From contig JANOAR010000153.1 of NCBI GenBank assembly GCA_031411235.1, forward strand, positions 1-32,345: a stretch of DNA of 32,345 bases, read 5' to 3'. The position numbers and the translations under genes were made by a program. The notes below the pieces were generated by a model that was not told the origin of the DNA, ran no database searches, and saw only the letters and a list, made by a program, of their open reading frames with translations. Source of the stretch: JANOAR01 sp031411235. GTDB taxonomy: Bacteria > Verrucomicrobiota > Verrucomicrobiia > Verrucomicrobiales > Verrucomicrobiaceae. Of this stretch, positions 15,372 through 22,547 are shown piece after piece. Numbering within the stretch: the stretch's first letter is position 1; each line of letters begins with the position of its first letter.

Positions 15372-16337
15372 ATGCCCGCTTCTCTCGACGAACTGAAAAA
15401 CATCCTGGCTGCGGCGCGGCAGGAGATTGCGAAGGTCATCATCGGTCAACAGTTGGTGATTGATCATGCGTTGATCGCCATCTTCACGCGCAGCCATGTG
15501 CTCATCGAAGGTGTGCCGGGAGTCGGGAAGACACTGCTGGTGCGAACGCTGGCGCAGGTGCTGGGAGTGGGCTTTTCGCGCATTCAGTTCACGCCGGATT
15601 TGATGCCTGCGGATATTACGGGGACGAGTGTTTTTAGCTTGAAGGACAATGACTTCAAGCTGGTGAAGGGGCCAGTGTTCACCAGCTTTTTACTGGCGGA
15701 TGAGATCAACCGTGCGCCCGCAAAAACACAGTCGGCGCTGCTCCAGGCGATGCAGGAGCGACTGGTGTCGATCGACAATGACACGCATGTTTTGCCGCCC
15801 AGCTTCACCGTTTTTGCCACGCAGAATCCCGTGGAATACGAGGGCACCTACCCGCTGCCCGAGGCGCAGAAGGATCGCTTCATGTTCAAGGTGAATGTAG
15901 GCTACCCGACGCGGGGCCAGGAACTGACGCTCGCCACACGGATGCTGGGCCACGAAGCCCCCGAGGCGGTGCTGGAGGCGGGAGCGGTGCAGCCCGTGCT
16001 GAGTGCCGACCGCATCGCCGACATGCAGGCGGCGCTGGAGCAGGTGACGGTGCGCGATGAGATCGTGTCCTATGTCGTCGATCTCGTGCGAGCCACGCGC
16101 GAGCACGAGGCTGTGCTGGTGGGCGCGGGGCCACGCGCTACGATGGCCCTCGTCCTTGCTAGCCGCGCCCGCGCGGTGCTAGAGATGCGCGACTTCGTCA
16201 CGCCCGATGACGTGCGGGCGCTCGCCGAGCCAGTGCTTGGTCATCGCTTGCTGCTGCGGCCTGAGTTCGAAATTGAGGGGCTGACGGTGACGGAGCTGAT
16301 TGGGCGAGTAATGGAGTCGGTGGCAGTACCGAGATAG
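15372..16337 (+). CDS. MoxR-family AAA+ ATPase
   Basis: A 321-residue AAA_3 protein. Walker A is GVPGVGKTLL near residues 45-54, Walker B FLLADEINRAPAKTQSALLQAMQE (LLADE near 110-114), a sensor-1 FATQNPVEYEGTYPLPEAQ segment and a sensor-2 region VGAGPRATMALVLASRA. MoxR ATPases act as chaperones for metal insertion or complex assembly, usually next to DUF58 and VWA-domain genes. Here the next gene is a sugar epimerase, and no DUF58 or VWA gene is in the window. The start is preceded by the heptamer array rather than a Shine-Dalgarno sequence. Confidence 0.94.
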   Translation: MPASLDELKNILAAARQEIAKVIIGQQLVIDHALIAIFTRSHVLIEGVPGVGKTLLVRTLAQVLGVGFSRIQFTPDLMPADITGTSVFSLKDNDFKLVKGPVFTSFLLADEINRAPAKTQSALLQAMQERLVSIDNDTHVLPPSFTVFATQNPVEYEGTYPLPEAQKDRFMFKVNVGYPTRGQELTLATRMLGHEAPEAVLEAGAVQPVLSADRIADMQAALEQVTVRDEIVSYVVDLVRATREHEAVLVGAGPRATMALVLASRARAVLEMRDFVTPDDVRALAEPVLGHRLLLRPEFEIEGLTVTELIGRVMESVAVPR

Positions 16338-16434
16338 AGAGAGCGGAGCTTTTCTCCCAAGTTGCAAAAACCTGGCTGATGGCCGATAGCTCGCGCCCTT
16401 CCGGCCCATTGCTGGCGGGCACTCACATTACATC

Positions 16435-17400
16435 ATGAAAGTCATCGTCACTGGAGGAGCCGGGTTCATCGGCAGTCACACTGTGGAGCGCTTGCTGCGC
16501 GAAGGGCATAGCGTGGGCATTCTGGACAATTTTAACGACTACTACAATCCGGCGATCAAGCGGGCGAATATGCGCGGCTTTGCCGACCAAGTGCAGCTCT
16601 TCGAGGGCGATATTCGCGAGTCAGCATTTGTGGATCAAGTGTTCGCCAAGTTTCAGCCGGATGCAGTGATTCATCTGGCGGCACGCGCTGGGGTGCGGCC
16701 TTCGATTGAGCAGCCAGAGCTGTACATTGACACGAATATCAAAGGCACTTTTTACTTGCTGGAGGCGTGCCGGAAGTTCGCGTGCAAGCGCTTTGTGTTT
16801 GCCAGCAGCAGCTCGGTTTATGGAGTGAACAAGAAGGTGCCATTCGCGGAGGAGGATGCGATTTTGCAGACGATCAGCCCCTACGCGATGACGAAAATGA
16901 CGGGAGAGCAGATCTGCTCGAACTACGCCCAGCTCTACGCCATTCGCTGCGTGTGCTTGCGCTTCTTCACGGTGTATGGACCAAGGCAGAGGCCCGACTT
17001 GGCGATCTCGAAGTTCACGCGTGCGATTGAGGATGGGAAGAACATCGACAAGTATGGCGAGGGGCAGACGAAGCGTGATTACACCTTCGTGACGGACATC
17101 GTGGATGGTGTCATGGGGGCGCTGAATTTTAACGGGGAGCCGCTGTGCTCCATCTTTAATTTGGGTGGGTCGCAGACGGTTTCGCTCAATGATATGATCG
17201 CGGCCATCGAGAAGGCCGTGGGAAAGAAGGCGATCATCAACCAGATGTCCGAGCAGCCTGGGGATGTGCCGCTGACGTCGGCAGATGTGACGAAAGCGAT
17301 GCGCGAATTGCACTTCAATCCCACGACGCACACGGACGAGGGGATACCCAAGTTCGTGGAGTGGTTCCGCGCGATGCGGGCTGAAGGAGCTGTGGTTTAA
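16435..17400 (+). CDS. NAD-dependent sugar-nucleotide epimerase (UDP-glucuronate 4-epimerase-like)
   Basis: A 321-residue extended short-chain dehydrogenase. The Rossmann motif TGGAGFIG is at residues 6-13 and HLAARAGVRPSIEQP is typical of the UDP-glucuronate epimerase branch. The catalytic set is Ser in SSSSVYG and Y150/K154 in YAMTK. The FFTVYGPRQRPD segment and YGEGQTKRDYTFVTDIVDG are also typical of that branch. It would interconvert UDP-glucuronate and UDP-galacturonate, or a related 4-epimer pair, for cell-surface polysaccharides. It stands alone, without glycosyltransferase neighbours, and ends in a strong bidirectional terminator shared with ssb. Confidence 0.92.
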   Translation: MKVIVTGGAGFIGSHTVERLLREGHSVGILDNFNDYYNPAIKRANMRGFADQVQLFEGDIRESAFVDQVFAKFQPDAVIHLAARAGVRPSIEQPELYIDTNIKGTFYLLEACRKFACKRFVFASSSSVYGVNKKVPFAEEDAILQTISPYAMTKMTGEQICSNYAQLYAIRCVCLRFFTVYGPRQRPDLAISKFTRAIEDGKNIDKYGEGQTKRDYTFVTDIVDGVMGALNFNGEPLCSIFNLGGSQTVSLNDMIAAIEKAVGKKAIINQMSEQPGDVPLTSADVTKAMRELHFNPTTHTDEGIPKFVEWFRAMRAEGAVV

Positions 17401-17407
17401 CGGCACA

Positions 17408-17435
17408 AAAAGGCCGGGAGATTTCCCGGCCTTTT
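17408..17435. terminator. Strong bidirectional terminator between epimerase gene and ssb
   Basis: A perfect 12-bp stem, AAAAGGCCGGGA paired with TCCCGGCCTTTT around loop GATT. The A-run and T-run flanks let it work in both directions between the convergent epimerase and ssb genes. Confidence 0.95.
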
Positions 17436-17450
17436 CTATTTCAGGTTTGG

Positions 17451-18095
17451 TTAAAACGGGATGTCATCGCCGTCGAGACCACTGGTGATGGGGCCATCGC
17501 CAAATTCATCTTCGTGCTGTGGCACGGGTGGGCGAGGCGTTGCACCGCCTTGGCGTGCTGGAGGAGCACCGCCACCGTAGTTGCCGCCACCGCCACCGCC
17601 ACCGTAGCCTTGGCCAGCAGGGCGAACATTGGGACGTTGCTGGTAGCCGCCACCACCACTGCCGCCACCACCGTAGCCGCCAGATGGACCGTTTTGTGGG
17701 GCGCTTTGGCCGGGGGCGGTGTAGGTGGGCGAGGAGCCGCCATTGCCATCTTCGCCACCTTCGCGGGAGCCGAGGAATTGGAGATTGTCAGCGACGACGC
17801 GGAGCTTGCTGCGCTTTTGTCCGGTGGCTTTGTCGTCCCAGGTGTCCATTTGCATACGCCCTTCGATGAAGACGGGGCGACCTTTGTGGAGGTACTGGGC
17901 GGCTAACTCGGCGAGGCGCGACCAGACGACCACATCGACATAGGTGGTCTCCTGCATTTTTTCACCAGAATCTGTGACGTAGGTGCGATTGACGGCGATG
18001 CCAAGATCGCAGACGGCGCTGCCCTTGGGGGTGTAACGAACTTCGGGTTCACGTGTGAGATTCCCGATCAACATAACTTTGTTTAGTGAGGCCAT
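17451..18095 (-). CDS. ssb: Single-stranded DNA-binding protein
   Basis: 214 residues from ATG 18095 (MASLNKVMLIGNL); the frame extends upstream to 18188 but that part is not SSB-like. Residues 1-110 form the OB-fold with RYTPKGSAVCDLGIAVNR, YVDVVVWSRLAELAAQYL and KGRPVFIEGRMQ. A long Gly/Gln/Pro-rich linker follows, then the acidic tip ending DGDDIPF, the conserved peptide that recruits partner repair and replication proteins. It protects single-stranded DNA in replication and repair. The linker is unusually glycine-rich (GGYGGGGSGGGG type). The usual rpsF/rpsR neighbours are absent. Confidence 0.96.
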   Translation of the reverse strand: MASLNKVMLIGNLTREPEVRYTPKGSAVCDLGIAVNRTYVTDSGEKMQETTYVDVVVWSRLAELAAQYLHKGRPVFIEGRMQMDTWDDKATGQKRSKLRVVADNLQFLGSREGGEDGNGGSSPTYTAPGQSAPQNGPSGGYGGGGSGGGGYQQRPNVRPAGQGYGGGGGGGNYGGGAPPARQGGATPRPPVPQHEDEFGDGPITSGLDGDDIPF

Positions 18096-18362
18096 AACAA
18101 TGTCGAGAGTAGAGAGGCTGGGTGGGTTTGGCGAACAGAAATCAGCGTGAAAAAGGGTGGCTGGTTTAAGCGTGTCGCCAATGGTCATAATGGACTAGCT
18201 GACTGGGTTTATGATCGCTGTTCGGTATCACAGCCATGCCAAAAAACGATTTCCAGCATGACTGCGGCTGCGTATCTCTCGCATCAGACAAGGCTTGTGG
18301 GTCTTCCCCTTTATCCCCCTGTCCCTTCTCATTGATCATTCACCCCTCCTTATTCCTTCTGT

Positions 18363-19625
18363 ATGAATCCCACTCAGCACTCAGACGTTCTCATCATCGG
18401 CGGTGGCCCTGCGGGGTCTAGCTCTGCCGCGATCCTCGCGGAGTATGGTCACAGCGTGACGCTTTTGGAGCGGGAGAAATTCCCTCGCTACCATATCGGC
18501 GAGTCATTGATCCCTTTCACCTTTGGGCCGCTGGAACGCCTGGGATTAATCCCGAAAATGCGCTCCTCGGGGTTCGTGAAAAAGTACAGCGTGTGCTTCG
18601 TGCAGCCGGATGGGCGTGCCTCGCAGCCGTTCTACTTTTTCAATCGCTACGACCGCGAGAGTGTCGCCCAGACATGGCAGGTGCTGCGCTCGGAGTTCGA
18701 TGAAATGCTGCTGAACAACGCGCGCGAAAAGGGGGCCACGGTGCATGAAGAGGTGACGGTGTCGGAGTTGATCCGCGATGCCGATGGCCAGGTGCTGGGG
18801 GCGCGAGCGAAGGGCAAGGACGGCATGGAGACGGACTACTTGGCCAAGCTGACGCTGGACTGCACGGGCAAAGAGGCCTTCACCGCGACACGCAACCGCT
18901 GGCGGCTGCGCGATCCTTATTTGAACAAGGTGGCGGTGTGGACTTATTACCAAGACTCGACGCGGGAGCCGGGCATCGACGAGGGGGCGACGACGGTGGC
19001 CTTTGTGCCCAACAAGGGCTGGTTCTGGCACATCCCGCAGCACAACAACAGCATCAGCGTGGGCGTGGTCGCCGAGGGCAAGTACCTCACTCGCGATGGG
19101 GTGAAGGACTTGAAGCAAATCTTTGACCGCGAGGTGGAGGAGAATCAGTGGATCAAGGAGCACCTGAGCACGGGCAAAAGCACGGGGCAGTACTACATCA
19201 CCAGCGAGTACTCCTACCACGCGCAGCATTGCGCCTCGCCAGGCTTACTGCTGGTCGGCGATGCTTTTGCTTTCCTCGATCCTTGTTTTAGCAGCGGCGT
19301 CATGCTGGCGCTAAAGGGCGGTACGCTGGCTGGTGAAGAGGTTCACCGTGCGCTCGTGGAAGGTGATGTATCGCCTGGACAATTCGCCCACTACTCGGCG
19401 ACGCTGCGTCAGGGCATCGAGAACATGCGCAAACTGGTCTATGCGTTTTACAACCCGGACTTCTCATTCAGCTCTGTGATCCGCCGCTACCCCGAGGCGG
19501 GTGGGATGATCACGGACTGCCTGTCGGGAGATCTGAACAAGGACTACTCGGTGCTGTGGAGCAACATTCGTGAATTTGTGCCCCTGCCAGAAGATTTGCC
19601 TTATGGGTCGCCGCTGGAGGCGTGA
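18363..19625 (+). CDS. FAD-dependent halogenase/geranylgeranyl reductase-like flavoprotein
   Basis: A 420-residue group-A flavin monooxygenase fold. The dinucleotide motif GGGPAGSSSA is at residues 13-22, followed by FPRYHIGESLIP, shared by flavin halogenases and geranylgeranyl reductases. GWFWHIP is at 219-225, matching the WxWxIP hallmark of flavin-dependent halogenases, and a second FAD motif is LLLVGDAFAFLDPCFSSGV. The WxWxIP motif favours the halogenase-like branch, but many proteins with it are not halogenases, and no biosynthetic cluster or flavin reductase gene is adjacent. Its stop lies 8 bases from the stop of the convergent DUF4405-like gene. Confidence 0.86.
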   Translation: MNPTQHSDVLIIGGGPAGSSSAAILAEYGHSVTLLEREKFPRYHIGESLIPFTFGPLERLGLIPKMRSSGFVKKYSVCFVQPDGRASQPFYFFNRYDRESVAQTWQVLRSEFDEMLLNNAREKGATVHEEVTVSELIRDADGQVLGARAKGKDGMETDYLAKLTLDCTGKEAFTATRNRWRLRDPYLNKVAVWTYYQDSTREPGIDEGATTVAFVPNKGWFWHIPQHNNSISVGVVAEGKYLTRDGVKDLKQIFDREVEENQWIKEHLSTGKSTGQYYITSEYSYHAQHCASPGLLLVGDAFAFLDPCFSSGVMLALKGGTLAGEEVHRALVEGDVSPGQFAHYSATLRQGIENMRKLVYAFYNPDFSFSSVIRRYPEAGGMITDCLSGDLNKDYSVLWSNIREFVPLPEDLPYGSPLEA

Positions 19626-19633
19626 AGGGTTGG

Positions 19634-20104
19634 CTAAGATGCAGCGCCGCGAGTCATCTCGGGGCTGCGCTTCGCTCTTCGCGCAAAGAAGATGTGCAGC
19701 ATCAGCGTGAGTGGTAGCAGCACGCCGATGCCGAGGTGCAGCCAGCCCACAGCAGCGCGCCAGTCTTCATCAGCGATGTAGTAGAGGCCATAACCAGTGA
19801 GGGCCATGAGCACGATGCTGGCGACCATAGTGAGGCCCAGGCGGCGGGCACGCTTGGTGCGCCAGCCTGTGGGAATGTGGCTGGCGAGCAGGTAGCCAAA
19901 GGCGATGAGGCTGACGAAGGCACCTGCGCCGTGGGCCTTCAGTAACCAGGGCTCCATGGGGTGCTTCTCGGGGCCGAAGTCGCCCTCGATCTGAAACCAA
20001 CGATGAAGAGCAAAAAAGCCGACGCCACTGAGCCAAGACCACGCGAGAAGTGCGCCCAGCCCTGCTTTCCAGCGCAATGGGAAGTGCAGCGCGATCCTAC
20101 GCAT
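19634..20104 (-). CDS. DUF4405-like four-helix membrane protein, probable b-type cytochrome
   Basis: 156 residues from ATG 20104. Four membrane segments carry well-placed histidines: H30 (ALHRWFQ) after span 1, KAHGAGAF and ASHIPTGW at the two ends of span 2, and WLHLGIG and LMLHIFFARR at the two ends of span 4. Paired His in spans 2 and 4 fit bis-His heme ligation as in DUF4405/cytochrome b561-like proteins. The start overlaps the ApbE stop by 8 bases, so it is translationally coupled to the flavin transferase. In this setting it probably moves electrons across the membrane to or from the FMN protein. Heme binding is an inference. Confidence 0.8.
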   Translation of the reverse strand: MRRIALHFPLRWKAGLGALLAWSWLSGVGFFALHRWFQIEGDFGPEKHPMEPWLLKAHGAGAFVSLIAFGYLLASHIPTGWRTKRARRLGLTMVASIVLMALTGYGLYYIADEDWRAAVGWLHLGIGVLLPLTLMLHIFFARRAKRSPEMTRGAAS

Positions 20105-21005
20105 GGCCGGTGCTGAAGCTGGGGAAATGCACCTCGTCGCCACGCGAGCTAAGGAAGAGTGCGAGGCTGTCCTGCGCGGCAAGCACGCGTGTCCACACTT
20201 CCTGTGGGGCGAGCAGCACGGCCTTGGTGAGGGCATCGGCGACCATGCAGGTGCTGGAGAAAATAGAGACGCTGGTAGTGCTGCGCAGTGGCTTGCCTGT
20301 GCGTGGATGCACGATAGGGCTGATGCGCTGCCCGTGCATTTTTCGGTTGGCGAAATATCCTGCGCTGGTGGCGACGGCAACGCGTGGCATGAGCGCGGGG
20401 ACGAGCTGCGACTGCGGTGCGCCGGGGTGTCGCACGCCGATGGTCTGGGCCATACCGCCGAGCATGCGCATGTCGCCACCAGCGTTCACCACAGCACTGG
20501 TGATGCCTTTGGTGGAGAGGAAGTCGATGACTTTATCCACTGCGAAGCCTTTGGCGATGCCGCCAAGATCGACCATCAGCGGGCGATGAAAGGCCACGGA
20601 GCAGTCGGTTTCGCTTAGTTCAATGTCTTGCCAGGTGGCGTTGTTGTCGGGCACAGGGCCGTGCTCGGGAAGGTACTTCCATTTCACCAAACGGGGAGCG
20701 ATGGAGATGTCGAAGGCTCCCTCGGTCTGCGAACTGATGCCGAGAGCGCGAGCGATGACGTAGTGCGTCCAAGGATGCACGCGCAAGGGGGCGATGTGGG
20801 CGCAGCGGTTGATGCGCGAGATGTCGCTATCGGCATCGTGGAAGCTCATCATGCGCTGCACACTGCCGACGATGGAGAAGGCTTTGTCGGCGATTTTGTG
20901 CAGGGCTGCCTCGGACTGTGCGCCTTCGAGGGTGATCTCGACAAAGGTGCCAAGCAGGGGTTTGCAGCGCTTGATGCGGTTAGAGCTTGGAGAGGACGAG
21001 GGCAT
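20097..21005 (-). CDS. apbE: FAD:protein FMN transferase (ApbE family) without signal peptide
   Basis: 302 residues from ATG 21005; a start at 21089 is possible. ApbE motifs appear in order: LLGTFVEITL, MSFHDADSDISRIN, VDLGGIAKGFAVDKV (FAD/metal site), VVNAGGDMRMLGG, and STCMVADALTKAV with the conserved Asp. The enzyme transfers FMN from FAD to the Thr or Ser of the (D/S)GAT motif in target proteins. Unlike the common exported or lipoprotein ApbE, neither start gives a signal peptide. The FMN-binding target gene overlaps it upstream by 26 bases and the DUF4405-like gene overlaps downstream, forming a tight unit. Confidence 0.93.
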   Translation of the reverse strand: MPSSSPSSNRIKRCKPLLGTFVEITLEGAQSEAALHKIADKAFSIVGSVQRMMSFHDADSDISRINRCAHIAPLRVHPWTHYVIARALGISSQTEGAFDISIAPRLVKWKYLPEHGPVPDNNATWQDIELSETDCSVAFHRPLMVDLGGIAKGFAVDKVIDFLSTKGITSAVVNAGGDMRMLGGMAQTIGVRHPGAPQSQLVPALMPRVAVATSAGYFANRKMHGQRISPIVHPRTGKPLRSTTSVSIFSSTCMVADALTKAVLLAPQEVWTRVLAAQDSLALFLSSRGDEVHFPSFSTGHA

Positions 21006-21513
21006 GAGTTTGAAGTAGGCGGCGGACGCCCTCGGTGATGTGAACACTGGAGAGGGTGGCTCCTGAGATGTTCTTGATGTCGGTATCAATTTTTAGCGGT
21101 GTCCCGGCTTTTTTGCCGTGGAACTGCGCCCGCCATTTCGGGTGGCGCACCTCGCCGCCGTAGGTCTCGCGGTAGGTGAGTACCTCGACGCCGCGCACTG
21201 CGCCCTCCTTGCTGATGGAGACAGCGAAGTCGATGAACTCGTGTTTACCGAGCACGTTATCGACGATGAACCAGCCACCGCTGCTGGTGCGCGAGGCATT
21301 CACTTTCGCGTCGCGAACGCGCACATCGCTGGCCTTGGCGATGGCTTTCTGCTGCTCCGCAGTCAGCACCACTGGCATGGGAGTGAGTCGCTCGCCAGGG
21401 CATAACACAGCCTGTGCCTGCGCCGTGGTGAGGTAGGTTTCAGCGTAGAGCACAGCGGGGCCGCTGGCGATGGCGGCAGGCAAGAAACCACGGAGCAGGG
21501 AGCGACGGCGCAT
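20980..21513 (-). CDS. Exported FMN-binding protein, covalently flavinylated type
   Basis: A 177-residue FMN_bind-domain protein related to the NqrC/RnfG fold. The ApbE target motif SGAT occurs in KNISGATLSS, with T153 the probable attachment site. The N-terminus MRRRSLLRGFLPAAIASG is a Tat-like signal (RRxLL core) ending near residue 24. One Cys is present (LCPGE). It should carry covalently bound FMN and work as an extracytoplasmic electron carrier. The gene overlaps apbE by 26 bases, matching the target-plus-transferase arrangement expected for this pair. It differs from RnfG/NqrC in having no membrane anchor beyond the signal and no rnf/nqr neighbours. Confidence 0.9.
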   Translation of the reverse strand: MRRRSLLRGFLPAAIASGPAVLYAETYLTTAQAQAVLCPGERLTPMPVVLTAEQQKAIAKASDVRVRDAKVNASRTSSGGWFIVDNVLGKHEFIDFAVSISKEGAVRGVEVLTYRETYGGEVRHPKWRAQFHGKKAGTPLKIDTDIKNISGATLSSVHITEGVRRLLQTHALVLSKL

Positions 21514-21539
21514 GGCGATGGATGGGTAGCGGGGACGAA

Positions 21540-22379
21540 CTAAAAATTGTAGCCCACCTTGAGCCGTAATTCGGTACGCTCGTGTTCACCAAAGTGGAGA
21601 TGTGAACCTTCCTCATTGGGCTCGCCCCAAGCCTGCGGCATGAAGGACAGCGTGGCCCACCAAGTCTTGCCGCCGTAGTGGAGGCTAGGTCCGATAAAGA
21701 CGGCTTGGTGTTCTTGCTCGCCGTACTCAGGAAACTCAGTGTGGTAGCGCGTCTCGAAGCCCGCATACCAATTGCGCGCGAAGCGATAGGTAAGTCCCGT
21801 TGTCGCTTCAACGACGAACTCTTTCTCCACCGATCCACCGTCGGGCAGGTACCACTCGAACTCAGGCGTGATGTTCAGTGCCCAGATGAGAGTGTCATCA
21901 AGGAAGTTCTTTTGCAGGATGATCTTGGTTTCCAACTCGAACTCATCAATGCGCTCGCCCGTAATTTTATGGAAGCGGCTGTAACCTGGCTCAACGTAGA
22001 ACGACAAGCCAATCGGGTCTTTATAGGTGCTCAGCACATTGTATTTGAAGGACTGTTTCACTCCATCAAAATTGAAGCCATTAATGTCGGTATATTCCGC
22101 TGGATCGAGGCCGGATTGATCTCGCCAATCGAACATAAGATAAGTGCTCGTCTGCAAGCGATCGGTGATGCCGTATTCGAGTTCCCACTGAATATCGAGA
22201 GCATCGTACTCACTGATATTTTTGCTGTGGCGCCAGGTTGTCCAATTGTAGAGTTCGAACTTGCCCTTGGGCAAAGTGTCAGCGCCATAGACATAGCCGA
22301 ACATATTTTCATCAGCACGCGCTGGCTGACAGATAAAGGCCGCTAGGCAGGAGAGGAGGCAGAGTTTAGAGAATTTCAT
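21540..22379 (-). CDS. DUF6662-like outer-membrane beta-barrel protein
   Basis: 279 residues from ATG 22379. Signal peptide MKFSKLCLLSCLAAFICQPARA, then ENMFGYVYGADTLPKGKFELYNW, an opening I associate with the DUF6662 family. The rest is alternating aromatic/polar strands (LQTSTYLMFDWRD, FKYNVLSTYKDPIG, TGLTYRFARNWYAGFETRY) ending in LRLKVGYNF with a C-terminal Phe, as in outer-membrane barrels. Function unknown. It is the first gene of the flavin module, 26 bases before the FMN-binding gene, and its leader carries the large inverted repeat at 22391-22442. The barrel may be a channel or a structural partner for the periplasmic redox proteins; that is inference. Confidence 0.82.
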   Translation of the reverse strand: MKFSKLCLLSCLAAFICQPARADENMFGYVYGADTLPKGKFELYNWTTWRHSKNISEYDALDIQWELEYGITDRLQTSTYLMFDWRDQSGLDPAEYTDINGFNFDGVKQSFKYNVLSTYKDPIGLSFYVEPGYSRFHKITGERIDEFELETKIILQKNFLDDTLIWALNITPEFEWYLPDGGSVEKEFVVEATTGLTYRFARNWYAGFETRYHTEFPEYGEQEHQAVFIGPSLHYGGKTWWATLSFMPQAWGEPNEEGSHLHFGEHERTELRLKVGYNF

Positions 22380-22390
22380 GCGGCCTGGTA

Positions 22391-22442
22391 TTTGCGACAT
22401 GATCTCATTAAAGCAAGTGAGTTATTGAGATTCTGTCGCAAA
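22391..22442. promoter_or_regulatory. Double Fur-family-like operator in a 17-bp inverted repeat
   Basis: TTTGCGACATGATCTCA (22391-22407) and TGAGATTCTGTCGCAAA (22426-22442) are inverted copies with 15 of 17 matches and an 18-base loop. Each arm, shifted by a base, is itself close to the dyad TTGnGAnnnnnTCnCAA: bases 22392-22408 (one end mismatch) and 22425-22441 (perfect). The centres are 33 bases apart, about three helical turns. It ends 11 bases before the DUF6662 start. The pattern resembles Fur/Zur/PerR boxes; which regulator binds is inference. Confidence 0.5.
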
Positions 22443-22547
22443 AAGACATCTGGCCGTGGCAAAAACTCAGCGAAATCACCAATGGCACGCACGGCACCAC
22501 GCTGAGCCTTGTGGATACTACATTTTTGCCAAGGTGAGTTTGGATCG

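Noticed and set aside
17408..17435. Hairpin as a mobile palindromic repeat
   Set aside because: It is a textbook terminator between convergent genes with A- and T-flanks, so no other explanation is needed.
22391..22442. Inverted repeat as a terminator for cusA
   Set aside because: On the minus strand the T-run precedes the hairpin and no T-run follows, so it does not fit a terminator for that strand; there is no plus-strand gene to end.
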